Source: Amycolatopsis suaedae (lineage in GTDB: Bacteria; Actinomycetota; Actinomycetes; Mycobacteriales; Pseudonocardiaceae). Taken from it: a stretch of 64,000 nucleotides of DNA. The notes under the pieces were generated by a model. The model was not told the origin of the DNA. It made no database searches and worked only from the letters and a program-made list of their open reading frames with translations. Below, piece after piece: positions 51,286 to 61,900 of the stretch. The stretch's first letter is position 1, and each line of letters starts with the position of its first letter. The position numbers and the translations under genes are program-made. Location of the stretch: contig NZ_SFCC01000001.1 in the NCBI RefSeq assembly GCF_004214935.1, positions 62,001 through 126,000 of the forward strand, written 5' to 3'.

Positions 51286-52505
51286 CCGCCAAACCCCGGG
51301 TGGTACTCGGGGTCGGTGGCGGCATCGCCGCCTACAAGGCCTGCGAGGTCCTGCGCGGCCTGACCGAGTCGGGCCACGACGTGCGCGTGGTCCCCACCGA
51401 CGCGGCACTGAACTTCGTCGGTGCCGCCACCTTCGAGGCGCTGTCCGGTCACCCGGTGCACACCGGGGTGTTCACCGAGGTGCCCGAGGTCCAGCACGTC
51501 CGGGTCGGCAAGGAAGCCGACCTGGTGGTCGTCGTGCCCGCCACCGCCGACCTGCTGGCCAAGGCCGCGAACGGCCTCGCCGACGACCTGCTGACCAACA
51601 CCCTGCTCACCGCCCGGTGCCCGGTGGCGTTCTTCCCCGCCATGCACACCGAGATGTGGGAGCACCCGGCGACCAGGCACAACGTCGCCACGCTGCGGTC
51701 GCGGGGCGCCGTGGTGGCCGAGCCGGCGTCGGGCAGGCTCACCGGCGTCGACACCGGCAAGGGCCGCCTGGCCGACCCGAGGGAGATCGTCGACCTGACC
51801 AGGCTGCTGCTGGCCGAGCCGGCCGCCCTGCCGCGTGACCTGGAGGGCGTCCGGGTGGTGGTGTCCGCCGGCGGGACACGGGAGCCGCTGGACCCGGTCC
51901 GCTTCCTGGGCAACCGGTCCTCCGGCAAGCAGGGCTACGCCCTGGCCAGGGTCGCCGCCCAGCGCGGGGCCGAGGTGAGACTTGTCACCGCGCACTCCGC
52001 GGAGCTGCCCGAACCGGCCGGGGTGGACGTCCTGCACGTGTCCACCGCGCTGGAGCTGGAGCAGGCCGTGCGGGCCGCCGCGAGCGACGCCGACGTGGTG
52101 GTCATGGCGGCCGCCGTCGCCGACTTCCGGCCCGCCGAACTGGCCACCCACAAGATCAAGAAGACCGACGACGGCGGCGCACCCACCGTCGAGCTGGTCC
52201 GCAACCCGGACATCCTCGCCGGCCTGGTGGAGGACCGGAAAGACGGCCAGGTCATCGTCGGTTTCGCCGCCGAGACCGGCGACGAGGGCGGCGACGTCCT
52301 GCACCACGCGCGGGCCAAGCTCAAGCGCAAGGGCTGTGACCTGCTCGTCGTCAACGCCGTCGGCGAGGGCACCGCGTTCGAGGTCGAGGACAACGCCGGC
52401 TGGCTGCTGGCCGCCGACGGGACCGAGCGCCCTATCCCGCTCGGATCGAAATCGCAACTGGCGGCCGAAGTGTGGAACGCCGCATTGGCGTTGCTCAAGG
52501 CTTGA
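51282..52505 (+). CDS. coaBC: Bifunctional CoaBC (phosphopantothenoylcysteine synthetase/decarboxylase)
   Basis: 407 residues. CoaC part (1-185): [20 protein letters not shown]/His region [17 protein letters not shown], and [13 protein letters not shown]. CoaB part (190-407): [26 protein letters not shown], and the Lys motif HKIKKTDDG. Two steps from phosphopantothenate to phosphopantetheine. ATG 51282 overlaps rpoZ. Confidence 0.96.
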   Translation: MTAKPRVVLGVGGGIAAYKACEVLRGLTESGHDVRVVPTDAALNFVGAATFEALSGHPVHTGVFTEVPEVQHVRVGKEADLVVVVPATADLLAKAANGLADDLLTNTLLTARCPVAFFPAMHTEMWEHPATRHNVATLRSRGAVVAEPASGRLTGVDTGKGRLADPREIVDLTRLLLAEPAALPRDLEGVRVVVSAGGTREPLDPVRFLGNRSSGKQGYALARVAAQRGAEVRLVTAHSAELPEPAGVDVLHVSTALELEQAVRAAASDADVVVMAAAVADFRPAELATHKIKKTDDGGAPTVELVRNPDILAGLVEDRKDGQVIVGFAAETGDEGGDVLHHARAKLKRKGCDLLVVNAVGEGTAFEVEDNAGWLLAADGTERPIPLGSKSQLAAEVWNAALALLKA

Positions 52506-52575
52506 CCCACCATCAAGCCTGCTCAGTACGCTGGGTGCGTTGACTAGTGGCGAGCAGAAGGATGTGACGAGAGCC

Positions 52576-53778
<1,203 letters not shown>

Positions 53779-53891
53779 GCCGGCAGTCCACCGTCCGCGC
53801 CCCGCGAGCCGGCCGCTCGCGGGGCGCTGTCGTGTGTGCCCCGTCTCGGCGGGGAAGCGTTCCGGCGCGTTCCGTGCTGGAATGTGCGGTT

Positions 53892-54290
53892 ATGGGACGT
53901 TTCCAGGGCAGGCGGCCCAATCCGCTGCAGTGGGTCTGGTACGCATTCGGCGGCAAGCTGCCGGCCGACCGGCGGGACTGGGTGCTGCACGACGTCACCG
54001 CCCGCACCCGCGGCCTGCGGCACGCCATCCGGACCGTGGTGCTGCTCTCGCCGGTGCTCGTGGTGTGCCTGATGCTGCCGGGGCCGCTGGGGCTGCGGTT
54101 GTCGCTGGTGCTGATGGCGTTGCTGGTCGGCCTGTTCTACTCGCTGGTCTACCTGGACGAGAGTGGTGAGCACCGGCTGGTCCGACACGGTTTCCCGCAC
54201 GGCACCGGCGCCGCGGTGCGTGCCCAGGCGACCGCCGAGGCCGACGCGGAGGCGACGCGCCGCTACCTGGCCGCCTACCGGACGGGATGA
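53892..54290 (+). CDS. DUF5313 family membrane protein
   Basis: 132 residues from ATG 53892 (GRFQGRRPNPLQWVWYAFGG). Signature WYAFGGKLPADRRDWVLHDVT of DUF5313, two close transmembrane helices (about 47-88), and an Ala-rich cytoplasmic tail. The family occurs in Pseudonocardiaceae and mycobacteria; function unknown. 113 bases after metK. Confidence 0.82.
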   Translation: MGRFQGRRPNPLQWVWYAFGGKLPADRRDWVLHDVTARTRGLRHAIRTVVLLSPVLVVCLMLPGPLGLRLSLVLMALLVGLFYSLVYLDESGEHRLVRHGFPHGTGAAVRAQATAEADAEATRRYLAAYRTG

Positions 54291-54302
54291 CCGGTGCGCC
54301 CA

Positions 54303-54337
54303 AGCACGTGAAGGCCACCTTCACCACGTCTCACGTC
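54303..54337. repeat. Palindromic repeat, half copy at the start of long repeat copy 3
   Basis: CACGTGAAGGCCACCTTCA followed by CCACGTCTCACGT, i.e. the left arm and loop of the 18654-18706 hairpin. At the position where the right arm should continue, the sequence switches to CAGGGCCCCGGCAAAGTCC, the start of the long repeat. Confidence 0.8.
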
Positions 54338-54640
54338 AGGGCCCCGGCAAAGTCCGGTCGCGGGCAGGTGAGGTGGCTGGCTCGAGCGTGGAACTCGCGT
54401 ACCGGAACGCAGAACTCGCGGTCGGGAACGCGGAACTCGCGTGCGTGAGCGCAGAACTCACGATGTGGACGCCAGTTCTCACCTGGTGCCGATCACCCGC
54501 GTGAACGGCCCGTTCGCGCGAGTCCTCCGTTCCCGACCCGCGAGTCGGCCACTCCGGACCCCCGAGTTGCACGTTCCCGCCTGCCTGGTCCCACTGCCCG
54601 GCACGCTGGTTCCAGATCGCGAGACCAGCCCCCTCGCGTG
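54338..54640 (+). repeat. Long dispersed intergenic repeat, copy 3
   Basis: Same orientation as copy 1 and alignable along most of its length. The left arm has four units with core GAACTCGCG at a 21-base spacing, the conserved block is at 54451-54473, and the right arm has about three CGCGAGT units (one fewer than copy 1). It ends at CCAGATCGCGAGACCAGCC. Confidence 0.85.
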
Positions 54641-54807
54641 GCCGAACGGGCCGCCCGCGCGGCCCTCAGGGCCCCGGCAAAGTCGGGCGCCGGGCGTGAG
54701 CGAGGGGCTTTACTGGCGAAGAAGGGTAGTAAAGCTCCCTTGCTGTCTTACGGGTGTGGCTGGTGGGGCTGCCGTGGCGTGTGATGCCAGTGGGGCGCCT
54801 GGGATCG

Positions 54808-54856
54808 CGTGAAGGCCGAGTTCCTGTCGCCAGGCGTGGTGAAGGTGGCCTTCACG
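54808..54856. repeat. Palindromic repeat, diverged copy
   Basis: CGTGAAGGCC (54808-54817) and GGCCTTCACG (54847-54856) are exact complements; the inner arms have drifted. Same family as 18654-18706. Confidence 0.65.
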
Positions 54857-55052
54857 TACCGGGGGCGAACCCGCCAGGCGGGCACACCTGCCACACCGGC
54901 ACCAGCCAGCACACCCACACCACCAGCCACCACGAACGAGACAACACCCCGCACCCCGCCGCCACCAACGGCACCATACCTGCGCGAGACGCAACCACCG
55001 TGCCCTTGTCAACGCCCCAGGCCGTCGCTGCCCCACGACTTTGCCGGGGCCC

Positions 55053-55087
55053 TGACGTCTCACGCAATGAAGGTGGCCTTCACGTGC
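55053..55087. repeat. Palindromic repeat, half copy before priA
   Basis: GACGTCTCACGCAATGAAGG then TGGCCTTCACGTGC, preceded by ACTTTGCCGGGGCCCTG, the inverted end of the long repeat. With 54303-54356 it forms an inverted pair of about 50 bases bounding roughly 785 bp. Confidence 0.75.
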
Positions 55088-55166
55088 TTTGACGGACAGC
55101 CGACCCGCACCGGTCGGAAGGGCCCGCAGCGAAGCAAGGGCAGAGGACTCTGGTAGAGATCGAGTG

Positions 55167-57239
55167 GTGAACTCGCCGGAGCCGACCCCGCTGTGGGACC
55201 TGCCGGCGCCGGCCAAGCGCGGGCGCCCGGCCAAGCCCGCCAAGCCGGTGAACCGGCGCGGCCAGCAGCAGCCCGCGCCGGAGCGGCCGATCGGCCGCAT
55301 CCTGGTCGACGTGCCGCTGGCGCACCTGGACCGCACCTTCGACTACCGCATCCCGGACAAGCTGCACGAGACCGCCGTCCCCGGCTGCCGGGTGCGGGTG
55401 CGCTTCGCCGGGCAGCTGGTCGACGGCTTCCTGCTGGACCGCGCCGACACCACCGACCACGAGGGCAGGCTGAGCTGGATCGAGCGGGTCACCTCCAGCG
55501 AACCCGTCCTCGGACCCGAGCTGGCGACGCTGGCCCGCGCCGTCGCCGACCGCTACGCCGGAACGGCCATCGACGTGCTGCGGCTGGCCATCCCGCCGCG
55601 GCACGCCAAGGCCGAGGGCGAACCCCCACGCGAACCCGCGCCCGTTCCCGGGCGCCCGGACACCGGCGGCTGGGCCCGCTACCCGCGCGGCACCGCGTTC
55701 ACCGACGCGCTGACCGCCGGCCGCCGGGCCCACGCGGTGTGGCAGGCGCTGCCGGGGGAGGACTGGCCGGCCCGGCTCGCCGAGGCAGCGGTGACCGTCG
55801 CCGCCGCCGGGCGCGGGGCGGTGCTGGTCGTGCCCGACCAGCGTGACCTGGACCGGGTCCACCGCGCGTGCGCCGAGCTGGCCGGTCCCGACGCCGTGGT
55901 GGCGCTCTACGCCGACCTCGGCCCCGCCGAACGTTACCGGCGGTGGCTGGCCGTGTCCCGGCGGGCGGTCCGCATCGTCGTGGGCACCCGGGCGGCGATG
56001 TTCGCGCCGGTCGCCGACCCCGGCCTGTTCGTGGTCTGGGACGACGGCGACGACCTGCACCTCGACCCGCACATGCCCTACCCGCACGTGCGCGACGTGC
56101 TGATGCTGCGCGCCCACGCCGGCGGGGCGACGCTGCTGGTCGCCGGGTTCGCCCGCACCGCGGAGGCGCAGCTGCTGGTCGAGTCGGGCTGGGCGCACCC
56201 CATCGTCGCCGGCCGCGACGTGCTGCGGGCCGCCGCGCCCCGGGTCACCCCGGTCGGCGAGGACTTCGACGTCGCCCGCGACCCGGCCGCCCGCGCCGCC
56301 CGGCTGCCCGCCGTGGCGTTCGAGGCGGCCAGGGCCGGGCTCGGGGCCGGAGCCCCGGTGCTGGTGCAGGTGCCGCGGCGGGGCTACGTGCCCGGCCTGG
56401 CCTGCGGCCACTGCCGTGCGCCCGCGCGGTGCCGCCAGTGCGCCGGGCCGCTGACCCTGCCGGCAGGCCGCGACGGCGCCGGGGTGCCGCACTGCCGCTG
56501 GTGCGGCGTGGCCGAGGCGGCGTTTCGCTGCTCGGCGTGCGGCGCGCGGCGGCTGCGGGCGGTCGTGATCGGCGCGAAGCGGACCGCGGAGGAGCTGGGC
56601 AGGGCGTTCGCCGGGGTGCCGGTGCGGACCTCGGGTGCCACGGAGGTGCTGGCCACGGTGCCAGCCGAGCCCGCGCTGGTGGTGGCGACGCCCGGCGCCG
56701 AGCCGGTCGCCGAGGCCGGCTACGGTGCCGCGCTGCTGCTCGACGGCTGGGCGCTGCTGGGCCGCCAGGACCTGCGGGCGGCCGAGGAGACCGTGCGCCG
56801 CTGGATGGCCGCGGCGGCGCTGGTCCGGCCGGGCCCGAAGGGGGGCCGGGTCGTGGTGGGGGCGGAGGGGTCACTGGCACCCGTGCAGGCGCTGGTGCGC
56901 TGGGACCCGGTCTGGCACGCCGCCGCGGAGCTGGGGGAGCGGCGTGAGCTGGGCTTCCCGCCCGCCGTGCGGATGGCGTCGGTCGACGGCACGCCGGACG
57001 CGGTCGCCGCGCTGCTGGGCGAGGCGGACCTGCCCGGGTCGGCGGAGGTGCTGGGCCCGGTGCCGCTGGGGGAGGTCGACGCCGAGGGCCGGTCGGAACG
57101 GGAGCGGGCGCTGGTGCGGGTGCCGCGCTCGGACGGTGCCGCGCTGGCGGCGGCCCTGGCCGCGGCGCAGCGCGGGCGGGTGGCCCGTAAGGAGGCCGAC
57201 CCCGCCCGCGTGCAGCTGGACCCGCTGGAACTGATCTAG
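55167..57239 (+). CDS. priA: PriA-like primosomal protein N' lacking ATPase motifs
   Basis: 690 residues from GTG 55167 (NSPEPTPLWDLPAP); GTG 55164 is adjacent. N-terminal 3'-DNA-end binding domain (VDVPLAHLDRTFDYRIPDKL). The eight zinc cysteines are all present (CGHC, CRQC, CRWC, CSAC). The Walker A expected near residue 200 is absent (WQALPGEDWPARLAEA) and the DExH box is WDDGDD, so it should not hydrolyse ATP or unwind DNA. This degenerate form is known in actinobacteria. It presumably acts as a DNA-binding replication-restart platform. Confidence 0.9.
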   Translation: MNSPEPTPLWDLPAPAKRGRPAKPAKPVNRRGQQQPAPERPIGRILVDVPLAHLDRTFDYRIPDKLHETAVPGCRVRVRFAGQLVDGFLLDRADTTDHEGRLSWIERVTSSEPVLGPELATLARAVADRYAGTAIDVLRLAIPPRHAKAEGEPPREPAPVPGRPDTGGWARYPRGTAFTDALTAGRRAHAVWQALPGEDWPARLAEAAVTVAAAGRGAVLVVPDQRDLDRVHRACAELAGPDAVVALYADLGPAERYRRWLAVSRRAVRIVVGTRAAMFAPVADPGLFVVWDDGDDLHLDPHMPYPHVRDVLMLRAHAGGATLLVAGFARTAEAQLLVESGWAHPIVAGRDVLRAAAPRVTPVGEDFDVARDPAARAARLPAVAFEAARAGLGAGAPVLVQVPRRGYVPGLACGHCRAPARCRQCAGPLTLPAGRDGAGVPHCRWCGVAEAAFRCSACGARRLRAVVIGAKRTAEELGRAFAGVPVRTSGATEVLATVPAEPALVVATPGAEPVAEAGYGAALLLDGWALLGRQDLRAAEETVRRWMAAAALVRPGPKGGRVVVGAEGSLAPVQALVRWDPVWHAAAELGERRELGFPPAVRMASVDGTPDAVAALLGEADLPGSAEVLGPVPLGEVDAEGRSERERALVRVPRSDGAALAAALAAAQRGRVARKEADPARVQLDPLELI

Positions 57240-58723
57240 GCCGTACAGCCGAAGTCGTAGTCGCTCAGGTCGAAGCCGCGGCTGGTGGCGATCGTCTCCA
57301 GGGTGGGGGAGGCGCGGAAGGGCACGTCCCCGTGCTCGTCGAAGTAGTAGCTGTTGGCCTGGGCGCAACTGTCCTGGAAGAACACCTGATGGCGGCGCCG
57401 GGCGAGCATGGCCCGGAAGTACCGGTCGTTGGCCTGGCGGGTGACCTCGATCCGCGTGGCGCGGGTCCTGCGGGCGTTGCGCAGGCAACGGACGATGTGG
57501 GCGGTCTGGGTCTCGATGAGGTTGAAGTAGGACGAGCCGTTGTAGCCGTACGGCCCGAGGATGGTGAACAGGTTCGGGAAGCCGGGGACGCTGACCCCCT
57601 GGTACGCCTGGAAACGGTTCTCCTGCCAGAACTTCTCCAGGTCCGCCCCGCCCGCACCGCGGACGGTGAAGGCGGGCATGTTGCCCTTCTCGAAGACCTT
57701 GAACCCGGTCGCCAGGATCAGGACGTCGGCCGCGTGCTCGACGCCGTCGGCGGTCCGGACGCCGGACGCGGTGACGGCGTCGATGCCGGTGGTCTCCAGC
57801 GTGACGTTGGGCCGGTTGAAGGTCGGCAGGTAGTCGTTGGAGAAGCTGGGACGCTTGCAGCCGAGGGCATAGCGCGGGGTGAGCTTGTCGCGTGTCTCCG
57901 GATCGCGCACGGCGCGCCGCAGGTGGGCGCGGCCGAGCCGTTCCCCGGCCGCGGCCGTGGGCACGATCCGGTGGAAGTGCGCGGCCAGCGGGAACGTCAG
58001 CTCGACGAAGGTCTGGCTGGCCAGCCGGGAGATCCGCCGTGCGCCGGGCAGCCGCCGCAGCAGGAGCCGTACCGGGGCGGGCAGGGCCGTGTCCGGCTTG
58101 GGCAGGCACCAGATCGGCGTGCGCTGGAAGACCGTCAGGTGCCCGACGTCGGCCGCGATGGACGGGATGACCTGCACGGCCGAGGCGCCGGTGCCGATCA
58201 CCGCCACCCGCCTGCCGGACAGGTCGAGGTCGTGATCCCAGCGCGCGGTGTGCACGACCGTGCCGCGGAAGTCCGCCAGGCCGTCGATGTCGGGCGTCTT
58301 GGGCTGGGTCAGCACACCGGTGGCGCCGACGACGAACCGCGCGGTGAGCGAGTCACCGTTCGCCAGGTCCAGCCGCCACTGGTGCCGCTCGTCGTCGAAC
58401 GTCGCCGTGGCCACCTTCGCGCCGAGGCGGGTCCGGCGCCGGATGTCGTACTTGTCGACGCAGTACTCGGCATAGGCCTTCAGCTCCCGGCCGGGCGCGT
58501 ACACCCGGGACCAGCCGGTGACCTGTTCGAAGGAGAACTGGTAGCTGAACGACGGGATGTCGACGCCGACCCCGGGGTAGGTGTTCCAGTGCCAGGCCCC
58601 GCCGACACCGTCGCCTTCCTCCAGCACGACGAAATCGCCGAAACCGGCCCGGTCTAGCAGGATCGCGGCGCCGATGCCGGAGAAGCCGCCGCCGATGATG
58701 ACGATCTCGTGGTCCGGACTCAC
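57236..58723 (-). CDS. Flavin-containing Baeyer-Villiger-type monooxygenase
   Basis: 495 residues from GTG 58723, preceded by GGAAGGA. FAD loop VIIGGGFSGIGAAILL, the Baeyer-Villiger fingerprint FRGTVVHTARWD (FxGxxxHxxxW[P/D]), NADPH loop VIGTGASAVQVIP, and ILATGFKVFEKG. It should insert oxygen into a ketone or oxidise a heteroatom with NADPH. Last gene of a five-gene minus-strand unit; each junction is an overlap. Substrate unknown, though the SDR and hydrolase suggest lipid or ketone degradation. Confidence 0.88.
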   Translation of the reverse strand: MSPDHEIVIIGGGFSGIGAAILLDRAGFGDFVVLEEGDGVGGAWHWNTYPGVGVDIPSFSYQFSFEQVTGWSRVYAPGRELKAYAEYCVDKYDIRRRTRLGAKVATATFDDERHQWRLDLANGDSLTARFVVGATGVLTQPKTPDIDGLADFRGTVVHTARWDHDLDLSGRRVAVIGTGASAVQVIPSIAADVGHLTVFQRTPIWCLPKPDTALPAPVRLLLRRLPGARRISRLASQTFVELTFPLAAHFHRIVPTAAAGERLGRAHLRRAVRDPETRDKLTPRYALGCKRPSFSNDYLPTFNRPNVTLETTGIDAVTASGVRTADGVEHAADVLILATGFKVFEKGNMPAFTVRGAGGADLEKFWQENRFQAYQGVSVPGFPNLFTILGPYGYNGSSYFNLIETQTAHIVRCLRNARRTRATRIEVTRQANDRYFRAMLARRRHQVFFQDSCAQANSYYFDEHGDVPFRASPTLETIATSRGFDLSDYDFGCTA

Positions 58724-59208
58724 GTGAGCTGTCCTTCCGGGGTGCCGGCGAACACGGAACCGGGGCCGAGCACGACGCAGTCGACGCGATGCTCCACGCC
58801 CTCGGCGGTACGCACGCCGCCGGCGGTGAACGCGTACACGGGCCAGGTGACCAGCGTGCAGTGCGGCCGCCGCAGCGCGCCGTAGTACCCGGGCCCGGTT
58901 GCCAGCCGCCGTGAGCCGAAACGGCCGGGAGTCAGCAGTCGCCGGATCCACGGGTCCTTCACCTGCTGGCGCAGGAAGATCCGGGCCACGAGGACGCCGA
59001 CGGCGCGGGGGCCGGGCACGGGCAGCGGCAGCACCCAGTCCGGCTCCTCCTGGAACACCTTCACCGACAGCGCGGTCGCGGCCACCTCGGGGACGATCTG
59101 CGCGGCCTCGCGGCCGGGTGCGACGACGGCGACCCGCTGCCCGGTGAAGTCGTGGCCGAACCAGTCGGTGCCCTCGATGAGCCTGCCCCGGAAGTCCGCC
59201 GCCGTCAC
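58720..59208 (-). CDS. Truncated monooxygenase-like protein (BVMO middle and end only)
   Basis: 162 residues from GTG 59208, which overlaps the diiron gene's stop; its own stop overlaps the BVMO start. It begins right at a BVMO-like fingerprint, FRGRLIEGTDWF, where Glu replaces the His, then VAVVAPGREAAQIVPEVAA in place of the NADPH loop (the glycine pattern is broken), and ends with CVVLGPGSVFAGT, the usual third FAD segment. The N-terminal FAD domain is absent. Clean overlaps on both sides argue against a random pseudogene, but activity is unlikely on its own. Confidence 0.7.
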   Translation of the reverse strand: MTAADFRGRLIEGTDWFGHDFTGQRVAVVAPGREAAQIVPEVAATALSVKVFQEEPDWVLPLPVPGPRAVGVLVARIFLRQQVKDPWIRRLLTPGRFGSRRLATGPGYYGALRRPHCTLVTWPVYAFTAGGVRTAEGVEHRVDCVVLGPGSVFAGTPEGQLT

Positions 59209-60134
59209 GAGGCCACCGGCTCGTGGGTGATCTCCTTGGTCCACGACTGCGGCTTGCCCAGCAGCCACGCGGGAATCCGGCTGGTCAGCTTCACCATCGG
59301 GTCCGCGAGCAGCCGGTGGTAGGGATGGGTCCGGTCGACGATCGCCGCCGCCTGGGCCTTCAGCACGTGGTAGGCGGGGATCCGTTTGGTGAACTCGCCG
59401 CGGCCGCCGATGGTGGCGAAGCGCTTGACCGCGTTGTAGAGCTTCTGCTCGGGCAGGCCCATGGCGACGATGTTGTCCCGCATCTTGTTGATCAGCGGCA
59501 CGAACACCACGATCAGGCCGATGATGACCTGGGGTTTGAGCGCGCCGATGGTTTCGATCAGCAGCTTGTGCGGCGCGCCGGCGCCGATCAGTTCCAGGAC
59601 CTGGAAGTCCAGCGTGATGTGCCGCGACTCGTCGGAGTTGATGTGCCGGAACACCTGGTGGCACACCGGATCGGAGACCTCTTCGAGCAGGAACTTCACC
59701 AGCGCGCCGTCGAGTGCGCACTCCAGCAGCGGGATGAGGGTGGCCAGACTGGACAGTGGCAGGGTGTCGCCGTAGTCGTCGAGCACCTTGATCGCCATCT
59801 TGACGTTGATGTTCGGTTCGGGCATCGAGCCGTCGGCGTCGAGCATGCCCCAGCGCTTCATCAGCGCCAGCTCGGCGTTGGCGTGTTTCTGTTCCTCGGC
59901 GTGGAAGTACCGGTAGATCTCCTGGATCTCCGGGGTCGGCGCCTTGGTGGCCAGGGAGGCGAAACCGCGCGCGCCGACGTGTTCGATCCACACCAGGTCG
60001 GCCATGAACGGGCGCATCCTGGCGCGTAGGTCGTCGCTCATGGTCTCCGCGCCCGGCGCGTCCCAGTCGATATCGGCCAGCGACCACTGCTTGTCCTTGA
60101 TCGTCTGCAGCATCGCCGCGAAGTCGTAGGACAT
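59205..60134 (-). CDS. Diiron oxygenase (AurF-like)
   Basis: 309 residues. Ferritin-like four-helix metal ligands: DLVWIEHVGARGF (Glu), FHAEEQKHANAE (ExxH), LLEEVSD (Glu) and NSDESRHITLDF (DExRH). AurF-type enzymes oxidise amines or hydroxylate/desaturate substrates with two irons. AAGGAGG precedes two adjacent ATGs (60137, 60134); 60134 has the better spacing and overlaps the SDR stop by 3 bases. Confidence 0.85.
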   Translation of the reverse strand: MSYDFAAMLQTIKDKQWSLADIDWDAPGAETMSDDLRARMRPFMADLVWIEHVGARGFASLATKAPTPEIQEIYRYFHAEEQKHANAELALMKRWGMLDADGSMPEPNINVKMAIKVLDDYGDTLPLSSLATLIPLLECALDGALVKFLLEEVSDPVCHQVFRHINSDESRHITLDFQVLELIGAGAPHKLLIETIGALKPQVIIGLIVVFVPLINKMRDNIVAMGLPEQKLYNAVKRFATIGGRGEFTKRIPAYHVLKAQAAAIVDRTHPYHRLLADPMVKLTSRIPAWLLGKPQSWTKEITHEPVAS

Positions 60135-60967
60135 CATGCCTCCTTGTCTCGCGGGCCGGGAACGAACCGGCCCAGGACCCCGGCCATCCGGGCATAGGGG
60201 GTGGGCAGCAGCCGTTTGGCGTGCCACAGCAGCAGTGCGTCCGGCTGCGGGACGACGTAGAGCCTGCCGCGGTCGCAGGCGTCCAGGGTCATCCGGGCGA
60301 CCCGCTCCGGCGAGAACCCCACGGCGCCGGCGACCCGCCGTGCCAGGCTGCCCGCCGCGGCGTCGACGAGGTCACCGCCGAAGATGTTGGTGCGCACCAG
60401 CGTCGGGCAGAGCACCGTCACCGCGACACCGGTGCCGGACAGTTCCGCGGCCAGCGTCTCGGACAGGCTCACCACGCCTGCCTTGCTGACGTTGTAGGCG
60501 GCCATCCGCGGCGCGGCGGCGAACCCGGCCGCCGAGGCGACGTTGATGACGCCACCCGCTCGCGCCCGGCGCAGCGCGGGGACGAACGTGTGGCAGCCGT
60601 GGACGACGCCCCACAGGTTCACGCCGAGCGTGCGCTGCCAGTCGGTCAGCGGAGTGTCTCCCACGACCCGGCCGCCCGCGCCGACGCCCGCGTTGTTGAC
60701 CACCAGGTTCGGTTCGCGGCCCAGCCACGCTCGGGCCTTCTCGGCGAGGGCGTCCACGTCGGCCGCGCTGGCGACGTCGCAGCCGGCCGCGACCGCCTCG
60801 CCCCCACGCGAGCGGATGCCCGCCGCGGTGTCCTCCGCCGTGCCGGGGTCGATGTCGGCGCAGACGACGCGGCCGTCGCGCCGGGCCAGTTCGGTGGCGA
60901 AGGCCCGGCCGATCCCGCTGCCCGCGCCGGTGACGACGGCGTGTGCGCGGTGGGTCCGCCGGGGCAT
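60134..60967 (-). CDS. Short-chain dehydrogenase/reductase
   Basis: 277 residues from ATG 60967 overlapping the hydrolase stop. TGAGSGIGRAFATEL (NADP/NAD loop), VVNNAGVG, catalytic Ser in NVASAAGF and Tyr/Lys in AAYNVSKAG. C-terminal extension VVPQPDALLLWHAKRLLP resembles SDRs found with AurF/BVMO clusters. Probably interconverts an alcohol and ketone for the monooxygenase. Confidence 0.9.
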   Translation of the reverse strand: MPRRTHRAHAVVTGAGSGIGRAFATELARRDGRVVCADIDPGTAEDTAAGIRSRGGEAVAAGCDVASAADVDALAEKARAWLGREPNLVVNNAGVGAGGRVVGDTPLTDWQRTLGVNLWGVVHGCHTFVPALRRARAGGVINVASAAGFAAAPRMAAYNVSKAGVVSLSETLAAELSGTGVAVTVLCPTLVRTNIFGGDLVDAAAGSLARRVAGAVGFSPERVARMTLDACDRGRLYVVPQPDALLLWHAKRLLPTPYARMAGVLGRFVPGPRDKEA

Positions 60968-61899
60968 CAGGACGCCTCCCTGAGGAAGCGGCAGGCCCGT
61001 GCCAGCGCGGGCCCGGCTTCCGCGCTCAGCCGCGGGAGCGCCTGGAAGACGTGCATCTGCCCGGCGACGATGTCCAGTTCGCAGTCGGCGCCGGCGCGCC
61101 GCAGTTCGCGCGCGAGTTCGACGGCGTCGGTCGCGAGGATCTCCCGTCCGCCGGCTTGGATCAGCACCGGCGGGAACCCGGTGACACCTGCCGCGGACAG
61201 CCGCAGCCGGGGGGAGCGCGGGTCGGCGTCGCGGGTGTAGAGGCCGACCAGCCTGGCCATCGCGGCGGCGGAGATCATCGAGTCGCGCTGCATTCGCTCC
61301 CGCGCGGCGGCCAGGGCGAACGTGGCGTCGAACAGCGGCGAGAACAACGCCAGCGCCGCCGGCGCGACCCGGCCTTCGCGCAGCAGTTGCAGCGTCAGGT
61401 CGACGGCCAGATGGCCGCCGGCCGAGTCGCCCGCAAGCAGGATCCGCCCGGGGGCGAACCGGTCGGCTAGCCAGTCGTAGGCAGCGCGGACGTCGTCCGC
61501 GGCGCAGGGAAACCGGTGTCTCGGTGCCAGCCGGTAGTCGGGTGCGAACACCGGCAGCCCGGTCCCCGCCGACACCCGGGTGGTCAGCCCGCGGTGGGTC
61601 CGGGCCGAGCAGAGGGCGTACCCGCTGCCGTGGAGGTAGAGGACCACCGCGTCGTCCCGCTCGGCGCCCGGACCGCGCACCCACTCGCCACGCACACCGC
61701 CGGCCGGTTCGACGCGACTGCCCCGCAGCGGGGGGCCGAGCAGGGCGAGACCGCCTGCCACCAGCCGGCGGGAGAACAGGACGCCCGCACGGTTGGACGG
61801 CACCACGGCGGTCAACGGCCGGAGTGTGATCGCGGCGAGTGCCGCGGCCGCCCCGCTGCGGGAGAGGCGCGCGTTCCGCAGGCCATTCTGCATGCGCAT
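60967..61899 (-). CDS. Alpha/beta hydrolase of the hormone-sensitive lipase family
   Basis: About 310 residues. Oxyanion VLYLHGSGYALCS, nucleophile LLAGDSAGGHLA, catalytic Asp before ILATDAVELA and His in GQMHVFQAL. An Ala-rich hydrophobic N-terminus may associate with membrane. Start placed at ATG 61899; 61893 is in the same frame two codons later. First gene of the operon, with a palindromic operator immediately upstream. Confidence 0.88.
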   Translation of the reverse strand: MRMQNGLRNARLSRSGAAAALAAITLRPLTAVVPSNRAGVLFSRRLVAGGLALLGPPLRGSRVEPAGGVRGEWVRGPGAERDDAVVLYLHGSGYALCSARTHRGLTTRVSAGTGLPVFAPDYRLAPRHRFPCAADDVRAAYDWLADRFAPGRILLAGDSAGGHLAVDLTLQLLREGRVAPAALALFSPLFDATFALAAARERMQRDSMISAAAMARLVGLYTRDADPRSPRLRLSAAGVTGFPPVLIQAGGREILATDAVELARELRRAGADCELDIVAGQMHVFQALPRLSAEAGPALARACRFLREAS

Positions 61900-61900
61900 G

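Larger units (their letters stand above)
54291..55163. other. Repeat-filled intergenic gap
   Basis: 873 bases between DUF5313 and priA. Half palindrome (54303-54337) joined to long repeat copy 3; a second short copy of the long repeat's end (CAGGGCCCCGGCAAAGTC) at 54667; a hairpin GCTTTACT/AGTAAAGC (54707-54735); a diverged palindrome (54808-54856); a Pro/Thr-coding-like but unsupported C-rich stretch; and a half palindrome with the same long-repeat end, inverted, at 55036-55087. No gene is supported. Confidence 0.7.

Noticed and set aside
52506..52575. SAM riboswitch upstream of metK
   Set aside because: The gap is only about 70 bases and shows no conserved SAM-aptamer core.
54860..55035. 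Pro/Thr-rich open frame in the gap before priA
   Set aside because: It arises from a C-rich low-complexity stretch, crosses repeat copies, and has no ribosome binding site or family likeness.
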